From Telopea speciosissima (lineage: Eukaryota > Streptophyta > Magnoliopsida > Proteales > Proteaceae), in contig NC_057916.1 of assembly GCF_018873765.1 (NCBI RefSeq), positions 26,087,001 through 26,151,000 on the forward strand: a stretch of DNA of 64,000 nucleotides. Direction: 5' to 3'. The position numbers were made by a program, and so were the translations under genes. Positions 9,694 to 20,938 of the stretch are shown piece after piece (position 1 is the first letter of the stretch; the number at the start of each line of letters is the position of its first letter). A model generated the notes under the pieces. That model had not been told where the DNA came from. It saw only the letters and a list, made by a program, of their open reading frames with translations, and did not search any database.

Positions 9694-10385
9694 TAGGGGT
9701 GTCAATTTTGGACCAGAACCGATAGCCAGATCAAAACTGTTCCACTAGGAACCAAAATCGACCCATCCAATAGTTTATTAGTCTGGCTTCGGATCTTCTA
9801 ATTAAGAATTGATGGAACCGGTAGAACCGAAATAAATTCACATCCTAACCTTAATTCTTAAGACTCAAGTGCATGTGAGCTAAGATCAAACCCCTTTATT
9901 TTTATAGTTTTTCAATTTTGACTGGTATCACTTGTCTCATATACTATTTTACCAAAGATTTGACTGTAAATTTTTAAGATCCATTTGGGAATACTAATTT
10001 AAGAACATACTTTATAAAAATCCTAACTTATGAGGGTGGTGGTGTTTCTACTTATTAATTAATCCAAAACAAAAGGTAATATAAACTAGTTTTGTGATTT
10101 GAGAAAGAAAAAAATGAAGCATATCTCATGTGATTGAAATTAGTGCCTTATTATAATATTATTAAATATATATAGCATGTATTAGGGATTTTTTATTTTT
10201 TATTTTTGATTGGACTGTTTGGAATCGTTCAGGAACCGGAACCGACCCACCCATTAGTTGATGGTCCTGGATCTCAAGTTTGGAAACGATTAGCTTATTG
10301 GTCCGGTTCTGCTCCTGACCCCTTAGGACTAGAACCGTTAAAAAACCAAATCGATAACCCAAAATCGGATCAATTGACACCCCTA
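9694..10385. mobile_element. hAT-like element with perfect 14-bp TIR
   Basis: TAGGGGTGTCAATT at the left and AATTGACACCCCTA at the right are perfect inverted repeats, and are the same terminal type as the element at 6465. The subterminal regions carry GGAACC/GGTTC words. The 8-bp flanks do not match, so the insertion flanks have diverged or recombined. The core is AT-rich without a transposase frame. Confidence 0.65.
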
Positions 10386-11732
10386 CCTGTAGGGCTCGGA
10401 CTCCGTACAGTAACCAACTCCCCACTATAGGACACGTTCTCCGAAGCAAGGGAAAGACTAGCTACATGCTATCACGCACACAGGAATATCTGATCAATAA
10501 AGCACTCCAATTGCCCCAACGATTCTGCAACTGCCTTATCAACTGCCCCTCCTTTACTGTATAAAGGAGGTAACATGTATGATTCATTTTAATTATTATA
10601 TTCTAACTTACTATTGTCTATGTACCTATGTACAACATCTCTTTTTCTTTTTTTTCTTTTTTGTGGATAGACTATACAGCCTCTTCACTTATATGTTGTA
10701 TTAATCTGACTTTAGCATCAGAGAGTTCTTCGAAGTCTCTGAGTCTTTTCAGTGCCATTTTCAGTAGCAACATGATATATTTATTGATAAATTATCTACT
10801 AGTAAAATTTAGGTTCCACCAAACTTGCCACATATCAAATACGCATCCGAATTAGTGAATTCGTGAAAAAGGTGGTCTACACAAATGTAATGAGGCTATC
10901 TAAAATTATAAGTTTCATAGTTTGTTGCGGTTTCTTGGTGATTATTGATTGATCAGACAATTTGTAGGGCATCGCCGAAGTCTCAAAGCATGAGAATCAT
11001 GGAATCAAATATGATATTGATGGGCTGTATTAACTAACCGGTATCAACCATATTTGACCAATCATGTATTGGTAGAATGGATCTTATGAAGGGTAAATCT
11101 ATCAAAAAAATAATTAATTTTTAGAAAAGATGAGGGTTCTATAATAAGTAGTGTGACCCCTCCATCAACGTAAAGACCAATGGAAACAAGTACAAAAACA
11201 TCAATAGATGTAAAATTTCTGCCTTGGGGCTGGGTGGTCATATTGTGCCCCTCTATATCTGACCATAGAGGGACCAATGCAGCCTCTCAGGATTTTTGTA
11301 CTGAAATTGAAGGCAAAATTGTGAAATGCTGACCGATACAATCGGTATCAGTATTGGTTGAGACGAATATAAATCCCAATATCGATATTAATAACCATGG
11401 GATTTGGATTAAAAAGGCAAAAAAAAATAAAAAATCCTACGGCTTTAATGTATTTAAATATATGAGATAAAATATATGGTTTCGATCATCACCATCATGT
11501 ATGACACGGTAGATCCATTACAAGCTTATAATAAACAATTGATGGCTAATCTCATTTCTTATATCTAAGATGTAGATTTCACCAGTAAAGCGGAATGATG
11601 ATGGCATCATGTCATGGCTCATAGATGATGGCATCATGTCATGGCTCATGGATGACATACGGCCGTACGCACCAAGGGAAAGAGGTAGTTTTTTTGTTTT
11701 TTTTGTTTTTGTTTTTTGTTTTTGGGAACTTA
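10386..11732. other. 3' flank of the alpha-CA gene; no gene seen
   Basis: No supported coding sequence. Near 11,330-11,400 there are ATCGGTATC words of the repeat family described at 8290. At 11,600-11,650 the 20-base text GATGGCATCATGTCATGGCT occurs twice in tandem. Confidence 0.5.
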
Positions 11733-14700
11733 TTAGTTTTTTCCACTGTTCGCATCGTAGAACTCAATCGAACGTCCATTAAGAGGCTGCACAGGCCTTG
11801 CGTTGTTTTTGCATGATCCATCCAATGGAGCTTTCAGAGCTTCAACCTGCTCCTTGCTAACGTCTCTCACCTGCATCACCAGCATCGATTTCCATACGTA
11901 TAAGTTGTATGGGGCCATATCAGCTCGATTCCACATAAAAAATTAACAACACCCTTTAAGTTGTCAATAGATTTATAATCTTATTTTATTACTTTTTTAG
12001 TATAATACAAATTTTTTTTTTAATGAAAGTAAATTCTATCATTTCATATGTGTTCTCGATAAGATAAATGCACAAAACAATAATAGTTTTTAAATTATTT
12101 TTAAAAATTCATTTATACCTTTAACTTAAAAAACTTTTGAAAATAAGATAAGAAGCAATTAGATGAAGGCATGGTTCGTAATCTCGGATCGGATCGGTAT
12201 CGGTCAAGGCCGATCCTGAGATTTGACCGATATAGAAAGGTTTGACTGGATCATTCCTTGGATCGGCCGATCCGGTCCGATCCTTGACTGATTTGACTGA
12301 ATATATATATATATATATATTATCTAGATCGAAATTGACCGAAACTGACCAATACCAACCAATATTGACTGATTCGATCCGATCCGGCTAATATCGGCCG
12401 ATCCGATCTCGAGATCAAAACATCCATTAACTTTGGCCGATACATGATCCGATCCATAAAAAATTGATTTTGGGGGGTTTTTTGACCGATCCTAACCAAT
12501 TTGTACCAATTGGATTCCGATCAAAAAAGGTTTTGACAATGATCGATCCTGAGTCCGATACCTGAATTTTAAACCTGGATGAAGGTGTCAATTTCTAAAT
12601 ATACCTATAAAGTGTCATTTAAAAAGTCCCATTATGTAAAGATATCTTTTACCTTGCTAAGGATGCTCCAGGTAACATTCTCTGTGCATGGAGGAGTGGT
12701 GAGAGAACCAACGTATCTGTAATACTTGACAGCTTTGCGCTTCAAGTACTTACTTCCCAGTTCAACTACAGGGATGTGAACTTCTTCATCCTCTCCACAT
12801 ACCTCCTTGGTCAATTGTGTAATCTCCTTCCTTAACTGCAAAAACCCCAAATTTAGAACAAAAAACCAAACCTATTCTAATACACACATCAAATCTCAAT
12901 TTGTATTTTTCCTACACAGTTTTGATGGTAAATAATGGCAACCTATGTTATGACACTAAGGTTGTGTTTGGTATGCATTATAGGTCGAAGAATGCAAAAT
13001 TGACTTGGAATGTATTCCAAGAATGAATATCAAACACTGTCTAAGGTTGTGTTTGGTATGCATTCTAAAATGATAATCAAAGAGCATTCATGACGTTACC
13101 AAAATAGATTGTAAGAATCGACATTAATTGGAATTGGGATCAATCAGTTTGTTTCGATTTCTAAAACCATGAGTCTACCTGAACGAGAAATGGATCGACA
13201 TGACCATAATTGTAGAGGACTGCCACCACGGAGATGTGGCCGTCATCGGAGACGTGAATTTTTTGGAGCTCCAAAGGATACCTGTTATTATCCAAAGCTT
13301 TAATGAAACTGCAAAATTTATTTCAATTACACAAAAATAAAGCGAAAGTTTCTCTTCAACGTCATGAAGAGAATCCGAACATTAGTTTGTTTTCCCCAAA
13401 ATACTCTCTTGATACCCTCCTCCGTGCATCTGAAGTCTCGCGGTGAATGAATTTTCATTCACTATAGCTTAAGGAAATTAAACTCGGTCCATCTTAATGT
13501 CCTATGACCAAACTCTTCTTAACTTCATGAATCAATAACAGAGATTATAATGTTTCGATGTTTTACCGGAGACCATTAATTGTGTGTTCGGAAGGGGAAT
13601 GCCAATCAATTTTCTTCAAGGTGTAGTTCTTGCCATCTTGAATCAACACCCCAGCGTTGTTTTCATATTGCAGCTGTCCAAAATCAATCAAAAGAAGAAC
13701 ATATATAAGTAAGTTAAAAGGGAAATAGGTTGGAGAAAAGACCAGCACAGCCGTGGTCCTTTCCGCCTTTCCAGAGGGATGCACCAATTATTTTATTTAC
13801 GTTGGGCTGTGTCTAGGTGCAGGTATGCACCGCACCTAGCGACCAATTAGCATTTCTTTTTCCTAATAATAATAAACTATTAGAAAAAAAGAGGCTTGGT
13901 CTCATCGCTCCTGTGCCCAGACATAGGAGAATGCAAAATTAATTACCATCTAGCCACTCTTAAAATAAAAAATACAAGATGTGTTGATGCCCATGCATGC
14001 ATTCTCATTGGCCTCCACACTGCTGCAAGGGTTACACGACAAGGCAATGCTCTCATGTCGTCCTCCTCCTCCTAATAATAATAATAATAAACTATTGGGA
14101 AAAGAAGGATGCTTGGTCACATGGCTCATGTGCAGGAGTATGCAAAATTAATTACTGCCTAGCCCCTCCTAAAAAAAAATCTCATCCATGTCAATGTCCC
14201 TGTGTGCACTCTCATTGGCCTCCACGTTGGTGCAAGGGCTATACGACCGGGATCTCTTGTCCTAAACTATTTTTATCAAATTTTCCAGTTTTTATCGGGT
14301 TTTTTTTTTAATCTTGGTTTTTGGTTTTGATCAGCCCATTTGATTGGTTCGGTTCTTCAATCGAATTTGGTCGGTTCAACCGGTTCGGGCTGGAATCAGA
14401 AAACTCACATATTTTTTCCTTCTATTATGAGGAGAAAGGACCATGAAGGGTGGTAGAGGGGGAGAAAAGAATTGAATTAACGAACCCCAATACTGAAGCC
14501 ATAGTTAATCAATGTAGAGTTGCTTTCTTCGTAAACTTTGGTCAAAGGTGGCAACTTGTGATTATCGACGACATCCTTCTTCACAATGTTCACCGGAGAT
14601 TGAAGCTTTCCGGTGGAACATGCGCTGAAATCTGGACTCAAGCTCCCCCAGTTGCCCGGACCTGTTGCTCCACTGTAACTAAACTGCACAACCTCATGCT

Positions 14701-14853
14701 CTGTTCCAGAAAAATGACTTATAAGACCAAAACTAAAAATTAATTGAGAAGAAGCAGAAAGAGATGATGATCATGAAGTTTCTTACGCTGGGTTAATGGG
14801 GCAGCTATCAGTAATGCAATCCCGACGACAAAAACGGCGCCTGTGAGTGCCAT
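11733..14853 (-). CDS. Alpha-type carbonic anhydrase-like protein lacking two zinc ligands (6 exons, 270 aa)
   Basis: The exons read leftwards: 14853..14787, 14700..14486, 13673..13567, 13281..13179, 12835..12653 and 11870..11733. Phases match at all five GT-AG introns, giving 813 nt including TAA. The protein starts with a hydrophobic signal segment (about residues 1-19), so it should enter the secretory pathway. Alpha-CA hallmarks follow: a GxxNWGSLSPxFSAC tract, [27 protein letters not shown] and the [12 protein letters not shown] motif with the conserved Thr and Cys. Length is usual for plant alpha-CAs and nectarin-like proteins. The oddity is at the zinc site. The first ligand of the H-x-H pair is Asp (Asp-Trp-His, 13,60x), and the third ligand in the E-L-H-x-x-H tract is Gln (Glu-Leu-Gln). 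Only one of three His ligands remains, so carbon dioxide hydration is unlikely. Storage or binding roles, as known for some alpha-CA relatives such as yam dioscorins, are possible. The frame is intact, so it is likely expressed. Confidence 0.88.
12181..12570. repeat. CCGATCC/GGATCGG-word repeat with an (AT)n core, in alpha-CA intron 5
   Basis: The left end has GGATCGGATCGGTATCGG and the right end reads as an imperfect inversion of it. The centre includes about 20 bp of pure AT repeat at 12,301-12,320. It belongs to the same dispersed family as 8290-8520 and 15,180-15,400. Confidence 0.55.
12957..13065. mobile_element. Small MITE with repeated terminal motif, in alpha-CA intron 4
   Basis: AAGGTTGTGTTTGGTATGCA occurs at 12,957 and again at 13,042, and between them lies an inverted AATATCAAACACTGTCT end. 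One 80-bp element followed by the start of a second, or one partial duplication, would explain this. The family is shared with 4668-4898. Confidence 0.5.
13890..14060 (+). mobile_element. MITE, older insertion in alpha-CA intron 2
   Basis: Same family as 14,097-14,262, directly upstream of it. The TAA-rich sequence CCTAATAATAATAAACTATT occurs at its left and, slightly expanded, at its right. The right copy in turn is the target of the next MITE. Confidence 0.55.
14097..14262 (+). mobile_element. MITE, 166 bp, perfect 9-bp TSD, in alpha-CA intron 2
   Basis: Starts GGGAAAAGAAGG and ends CTCTTGTCC, flanked by perfect TAAACTATT repeats (14,088-14,096 and 14,263-14,271). The counterpart in the truncated gene copy is at 829-993, so it was inserted before the duplication. 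Confidence 0.8.
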
Positions 14854-15179
14854 TAATGGGGGATCGATGGAGGAAAAGGCTTGGTTTATTATCTTCGATC
14901 TCTGTTTCCCTCTCCTCCTGTGTATCAACAAGAAGGAGAAAACGGGTTCTTATAAATATAAAAATTTTACAGACTTATAAGAAGGGTATTAAGTTGTGGC
15001 AACGATTCCCGAAACCTATCTGTTCCTGCTAAATTTAGAGACAATTAACCCCCAAAAGTTAGTGGTGTGTATGTTCGATCCCCTCGAATCGTCTGGAGCA
15101 ACCTTGACCATCTTCTTCGCCAAAAAAAGTTTTAGTTACCTTGGCTATGGTCCTCCGTACCCTTCATGGTTTTAGTGCA

Positions 15180-16222
15180 CCGCATCGGATCGGGTATCGG
15201 TCATCTTCAAAATCGATACGGTATCAACATGGATCAGCCGTATGAGACAAATTTACCCCTGGGTTTCCTTAAAAATGATTTTTCTTGATTATTTTACCCC
15301 TTATTTGAGCTGTTCCACCGATACGATATTGGTCACCTTCACAACCGTGCAGTATCGACTATATCGGGCGATCCGATACCGATACCTCGAACCATGGTAC
15401 CCTTGTAAGGTGTGAGCCTGCAACAAATACAAAAAATAGTGTCACGTAGGGGTATCGATCCATCGGTTTGGACCGGTTTCGGTGTGTGAATAAGTGAGTC
15501 CAAAACATAATTCAATGTAACGGTTTGGGTTTGGTTTCGGTTTGCCATGTAAATATATTCAAAAGTAAGAAAAAAAAAACATTTTTTTATGAATTTTGGG
15601 TTCGTATTGGTTTCTTACAGGGTTATATCGATTTTGGTCCGATTTTTTTAGTTAAGTTCGGTGTTTTATTTGTTTCAGTTCAATTCTGTTTGATTACCAT
15701 ATCACAAAACCCCAATCTGAAACATGATCCAATAAGCTTATAGTGGTTTCAATTTGGCTCGGTTTTATCGTATCTGTAGGTAAGGGTGGCAAGGTGGCAA
15801 AGTTTCAATTCGAACAGGTAGGATCGACATCAATCGGTTCAGTCTGGACCGTTCGAATCTTTATTGGTTTGTTTTTGAATTGAGGTTTTATGGAACTCGT
15901 AGAAACTGAAATTAAGTCAAATCGATAAAATGCACCAACCGAAACAGAAGTGCAGACTGAACCAAATAAAAATAATCCAGACTGGACCGATAGTAACCCA
16001 ATAAAAACCGAAAACCTTTAAAAACAAAAAAACAAAAAAAAAACCAGAATTTTCCCACTGTATTCGATAGTAACCTGATTACAAGTTGATAACAAAAAAT
16101 CAATTAAAAACAGGATCAAATTGAGCTCATATCGAAACCGAAACCAAAACTTCCTAGACGGTTTGGTTTTGAATTGGCCTACTAACAGATCAAAACCAAT
16201 TTATAAGTCCGACTTATACTTA
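15180..16222. repeat. Cluster of GGTATCGG and CGGTTT-word repeats
   Basis: At 15,180-15,400 the ends CACCGCATCGGATCGGGTAT and CCGATACCTCGAACCATGG resemble the family at 8290. From 15,450 to 16,222 there are many GGTTTCGGT/ACCGAAACC words typical of the subterminal parts of the hAT-like elements at 6465, with possible ends TAGGGGTATCG (15,450s) and TTAGCCCTGA (16,22x). No intact element could be delimited and no gene is seen. Confidence 0.5.
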
Positions 16223-16315
16223 GCCCTGAAAAATCTTCCTTTAAAAAGGGATTTTCTTATTGAAAATTAAAAACTCAACATTATGGTTCAATTTTAGGTC
16301 CTGTTAGCTAAACCC

Positions 16316-16622
16316 ACGCCCAGCTCAGCCCTAGGTCGGGCTGGGATATCACAGCCCAGGTACAGCCCTACCAGGCTCAACCCAATTCAACCCAGCCTAA
16401 CCCTGATTGGGCCGGGCTGGGATTGATTGACCCTGGGAACCCCTATTTTGCCATTTTAGGGCTAGGCCAGGTCGGGATAACTCTATTTTTTTTGTTTTAT
16501 CCAGGCTTAGAAATCTCAACCTTAGCCAGCTCGTGGGCTGAAAAGCCTAAATCAGATCCTGTTGGGCTCAGGAAGGGCTTGGTCGGGCTTGGGGTCGCTG
16601 GGCTAAACTTGCACCCTTATGG
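16316..16622. repeat. GGGCTGGG-word repeat (hAT-like MITE remnant)
   Basis: Dense GGGCTGGGCT/AGCCCAGCCC words on both sides of a short centre, closing with CTTGCACCCTTATGG. This is the same architecture as the CGGTT-word elements but a different word. There is no clear target duplication. Confidence 0.45.
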
Positions 16623-16762
16623 AAACCCATAAAAGAGGAAGGGGGTATGAAAAACAAAAATAAATTGTTGGCAAAATCAAGTCCTTTTCCAAATGATGAT
16701 TGTCAAATTGGCGTTTTCGAAAAAGGGTAAGGGTTTTATGAGCAAGCGGCATAGAAAGTGCA

Positions 16763-17095
16763 TTAATGGTTTCGTACATAGTGAACAAAAAGATCCATTT
16801 CATGTGAGAGGAGAAAGGGTGTTAGTGTATCGTCCACAATAGACTCAGAAAAATATTTTTCTATTTTGGAGAAAAGCTCTCTGGTTAGACGACCAGAGAA
16901 TGGGACAACATGATCTAGTGCTTCAGACCACGAAAAATGTAATAAATTTCTCCCTATTTGACGAAGTGTCTGAAATACCTTTAGAATATTGATTTCTCTC
17001 CCTTCCGTGTCCCCAAAGTATTGACCGGCAAAACATTTTCCTATCATTTCATTCATATTATTTTCATAAACAATTGGTACCATTGCTTGTGCCAT
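16763..17095 (-). pseudogene. Unidentified coding fragment, weakly cytochrome P450-like
   Basis: A frame of about 110 codons has natural protein composition: a 'NEMIGKCFAGQYFGD' tract, then an acidic residue pair, an amphipathic stretch with 'IGRNLLHFSW', and 'GRLTRELFSKIEKYF'. The order resembles the region between the D and G helices of plant P450s, but no diagnostic motif (I-helix AGxDT, ExxR or heme Cys) is in the window. Neighbouring frames do not continue it. It could also be a fragment of another enzyme. Treat the family as a guess. Confidence 0.3.
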
Positions 17096-18333
17096 TAATT
17101 GGGTATTCCTATTCCACCAAAAGAAAAAAAAAAGTGTGTAATACTATTGGTATCCAAACATATGATTAACAATTGTATATGCATCAAACATGATAGATAT
17201 TGTTTACCAAAAAAATAAAAAGAGGATAGATATAAATCGATGTGGATATTTGTCCATTCACACCATATCCAATTTGCTAATGGGTTTAGTGCCAAATCCA
17301 CTTGGTTCAACTCATTTTGGGCCAAACAATATAAGATTTGCTTGATGACATGCTAGAACACACTATGACAAAATATAATAATGAGAAAATGTTCTCTAAG
17401 CCAACCGTAGATGGTACAGTAGCACCCTCTTTCTTCATTTCTCTTCTTCTCACATGAAATGATCATTCTACCTTTTGTACTTGGAATCATTTTGTCACTC
17501 TTCATTACTGTGCTCCCTATGCCGCTTTCTCAGAGAACCCTCTCTCTACAATAATAAGTTACAATCCTTATTCCAAAAAATACAGATCTTACAAAAATAA
17601 CATATATTTATAGGAAAAAAGGTTGGGCACACTGTTGGTATACCACAAGTAGTGCCTCTGTGAAATGATTCACATGCCCCTTCTTTATGATGCCTTGTCC
17701 CATGCTCCCATTGGTGCCACCCGCTAGCTTATCGAATGCGGACATTGTGATTATCCCTCTCCCATATTTATATTTCTTCTTAATAAAACTTTCAAGAGAA
17801 AAGGTTCTTTGAACCTACACCTTCTCATAAAGTGATTTTTTATTCATCTTTTAGGATAGAAAAAATAATAACAATTTCAAATACGAGAGAGCGTAGAAAA
17901 TGCCGTAGGCTATAAGAACCTTTTCCCAAACTGTTTTTTTTTTGGTGAATCTTTTCCCAAACTTAAATAATCCTTTTTTTTTTCTTCTTGTTTTGCCCTT
18001 TATAATTGTAGAAAAAATGTGATCATTGAAGCAGATATGTGGCTCTGTTTTGCAATATTTGTTTATTTATCGAAGTATTATACATTTACCCTTTCAAATC
18101 CTTTTGTCTGGAGGTGGAAGTGAAACAAGAGAATCAGATTTAGAAAGTAATAAGTATTTTTTTTTTTTTAATAAGCATTCAAAGTTGTAAACTTCATAGA
18201 ATTATCAGGAAGAAAATTAAATTAAAGCAAACAAAAAAAAAAAAAAAAAGATGGAAAAATTCACAATTGTGCATGTTGTATGCAATAATTTGTATTTAAT
18301 TAAATGAAAATAATATAAGTTTATAAAAATATA
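17096..18333. other. No gene seen
   Basis: AT-rich sequence with poly(A)/poly(T) tracts. Around 17,620-17,760 a GC-richer stretch with GGTTGGGCACACTG is similar to the starts of the GGG...CCC MITEs, but I could not find its partner end. Confidence 0.45.
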
Positions 18334-18512
18334 GGGAGAAAGAATGTTGTTTGATCACGTGAATCTTGCACCCAAACATAAAAACACATGACATTATCAC
18401 CCCACCTCCCATGAAAAAAAAAATTTCCATCCATATTGATGCTCTTATGCACATGCTCGATCATTGGCCTCCTGCTGTTTGGGCCATGCGACGAGATAAC
18501 AATCTTTTGCCC
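18334..18512 (+). mobile_element. MITE, 179 bp, 9-bp TSD (7 of 9)
   Basis: Starts GGGAGAAAGAATGTTG and ends with the imperfect inversion CAATCTTTTGCCC. The flanks AAAAATATA (18,325-18,333) and AAAAATGAA (18,513-18,521) agree at 7 of 9. It is the same family as the two intron-2 MITEs of the alpha-CA gene. Confidence 0.7.
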
Positions 18513-18600
18513 AAAAATGAAGTAAACAATAATTAAATTTAGAGTATGTTTTTCAATCAAAATTATCATTCCGAAATCAAAGTTTCATAGACGGAAGGAC

Positions 18601-18772
18601 ATCTCGCTGTCGCCTGCTCGTGCGGCTGACATGCGGCCTCACACAGGTAGGGGCAAAATGACCGCCCTACCCACTACCCGAACACCCTGCCCAGATGAGG
18701 TCCATGTGAGGTCCACATCCTACCTGTGTGAGGCTACACGCTGGCCACATGGGCAGGCGACAGCAGAGGATC
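18601..18772. mobile_element. GC-rich MITE-like hairpin
   Basis: The left arm holds CTCGCTGTCGCCTGCTCGTG and the right arm its imperfect reverse complement (GGGCAGGCGACAGCAGAGG). Internal pairs of CCTCACACAGGTAGG and CCTACCTGTGTGAGG extend the hairpin. The target duplication is not clear. Confidence 0.6.
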
Positions 18773-20011
18773 CAAATGCCTGAAGGAGACTCCAATAAAA
18801 TCTTCCAAAGTACTATGTGAAATAGGTAGAATTTCATTAATCCAAGTCACACAAGTCACAACTCACAAGACTCGACCAAATAAAAAACCAAGAAAATTTG
18901 TCCTTGGCGGTGCCGGCCAACCATTAAGCAGACAAGTGTCGTTGCATAATCATGTGCCATGTCATCCAACCATGGTCCCCAATGCATCCAATATGTCCCA
19001 ATTAATCTAGAAAGTCAAAAAGTACTCCAAAGGGGCACTTCCATATTGAACATGAAAGGCTCATTTTTTCCAAGTTGTTGCAGACAAAAGGAAGGGAAGG
19101 GTAGGGAAGGGAATACAATGAGAAGGGAATTTGGGATTCCAAATAAAGTAATACTCCTTTTCACTGTGGATTCAAGAATCAACTTTTTATTGGCTTTTCA
19201 TTTACTTCCACTAACAACAATAGCATACCTTTCACCCAACCTCTTAAACACTATAATTAAGATTCAAAATAATCATGATTATGATAGATAGCGACATAAT
19301 GGTAGGCGTTAACAGTGTTTGGCCAGCATATGTTTATAATTAAATACGATAGTTAGATAAGATACTGCTCTAGAAGAACAATATAGCTCCAAGATACTGA
19401 GAGAAGATAAGATTTCTTTCTTTTTCTTTTGGGAAAATTACAGTGCTACCTCCTAAGGTTTGTATAAATTATAGCATGACCCCCTGTGTTTTCAAATTAT
19501 ACAGCTACACCCTCTCAGTTTTGATGATTTGTTACAGTCAGCCCCATTCCGTTATATCATTCCTGTTATGTTGTACGGAGATGGTAATTCATGACCTAAA
19601 ATGATTAATTTACCCCTAATAGTCATTTGAGCTTCCCACACCCTTCCCTGCCCTGTTACTCGAACTAAGGAGCTTCCCTCCCCGTTCTAGTTCTCAGCAA
19701 CTTCAGAAGAGGGCGATGCATACAGGGAGGGTTCATCGCCATCCCATCCCTGCTACACAATTTGAGAAGTGTGCGACCACCATAGCTACGTGAATCCATC
19801 TCTGAGAACTACGACGTTGGAAAGCCATCATCGAGATCTGCAACCTGCGACCACAACCTGCAACGACAACCAGCGACGAAAGTCACTCTAGTAGGTAGGA
19901 GTAACTCCACACACTCTGATCAAGTTCTGATGGTCAGATCTGGAGTTTTAATATTTAGGTTCCCGCAATAGTAATAGGAGGGATTAATAATTGGTTTCAT
20001 CGAACTCAGCT

Positions 20012-20938
20012 TCATATACCAATCTGCATATCCTGATGACCACCACCACCACCACCACCCATCACTTTATTGGTTTCATCGAACTCAGCTTCATATACCT
20101 CCTGGGCTCTCTTTTCTTGCTGTAATGGTTGCATCTCTTCCTGCCTTGGAGGCTCAAAGGGTTCAACACCACAAGCACCCCACATGAGATTCTCATCTAA
20201 AAACCCAAACCCAGATGGAATTATTGGAGATGAGGAGATGGGTATGCTCTGATCAATAGAAGATCGACTAGCAAAATCAAAAGAAACCTGCAAGTTTTGG
20301 CCTTTAACATTCCAAGCAAGATTGGGATTTTGGTATTCATCTGAGGGATTAATAATTGTCATGGTTTCATGAAATGGAGTATGAATTTGAGTAGAAGCAA
20401 TATCTGCAAAAGATGGATGAGGAGGAGGAGGAGGAGGAGGAGGAGGTGGTGGTGGTGGCAATGTGATAAAAAGTGAACTTGTGTTCATTGGTCCATCTAT
20501 CATCTGAAAATTGAAGTGGGTTCTTGGTAGATATGAAGATTATTGCATGCATTGTTATTTTTATTGCTGGTAATGAGAAGGGAGGAGATTGTGAGTTTTT
20601 GGATCCAATCCTTGTGCAATAAGCTTTTTCTTAATGCATGAGTTTCAGAAATTCTTCACCTCATTATCTGTTCTTCCTGGTAGATGCTTAGCTATTTGGG
20701 CCCATCTGTGAAAAATGAATAAATTAAGGAACTTCATCTGATGAGAAATCGGAAATGCTGAGAAATTTGATGGGTTGGGATTTTAAAGAATTTGACCACA
20801 CAAACAAACCTGTTGCCTAGAATTCTATGAACATCAGTGATGGTTCTTTCTTCTTGTTCAGAAAAAGAACCCCTTTTCAGCTCTGGTCTTAGGTAGTTAA
20901 TCCATCTCAGTCTGCAACTCTTTCCACACCTTGCAGCC
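20012..20938 (-). pseudogene. Captured R2R3-MYB gene fragment (exons 2 and 3), disrupted
   Basis: Exon 2 (20938..20810) encodes the end of R2 ([16 protein letters not shown]) and the start of R3. It joins exon 3 (from 20705) at the usual GN-R|W site, giving [20 protein letters not shown] and later CIKKKL. This resembles the MYB26/MYB67-type subgroup (my recollection). Exon 1 with the start Met and first R2 helices is not found. Exon 2 is 129 nt where 130 is usual, which fits a one-base loss near GGGCTGCAAGG. The R3 codon expected to be the conserved Trp after Asn-Phe is TGA (20,645-20,647), and three further TAA stops follow. The tail (20,503-20,012) is an open frame with long Pro and Gly runs. 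It is a pseudogene inside a Pack-MULE. It could still make antisense or chimeric RNA. Confidence 0.85.
20419..20457 (+). repeat. GAG/GTG trinucleotide repeat
   Basis: About 13 GAG/GTG triplets; on the minus strand they encode the poly-proline run of the captured MYB tail. A second GGT/CAC triplet run lies at 20,038-20,060 (poly-glycine). Confidence 0.8.

Larger units (their letters stand above)
13506..14999. repeat. Segmental duplication, copy 2 (of 364-1,764)
   Basis: This is the parental block with exons 1-3 of the alpha-CA gene and introns 1-2. See copy 1 for boundaries. It is the longer version; the extra 125 bp at 13,624-13,748 include the exon-3 acceptor. Confidence 0.9.

Noticed and set aside
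20012-20503. A 163-codon proline- and glycine-rich open frame as an independent gene
   Set aside because: It is in frame with the captured MYB exon 3, separated from it only by stop codons, and lies inside the Pack-MULE. It is the tail of the MYB fragment.
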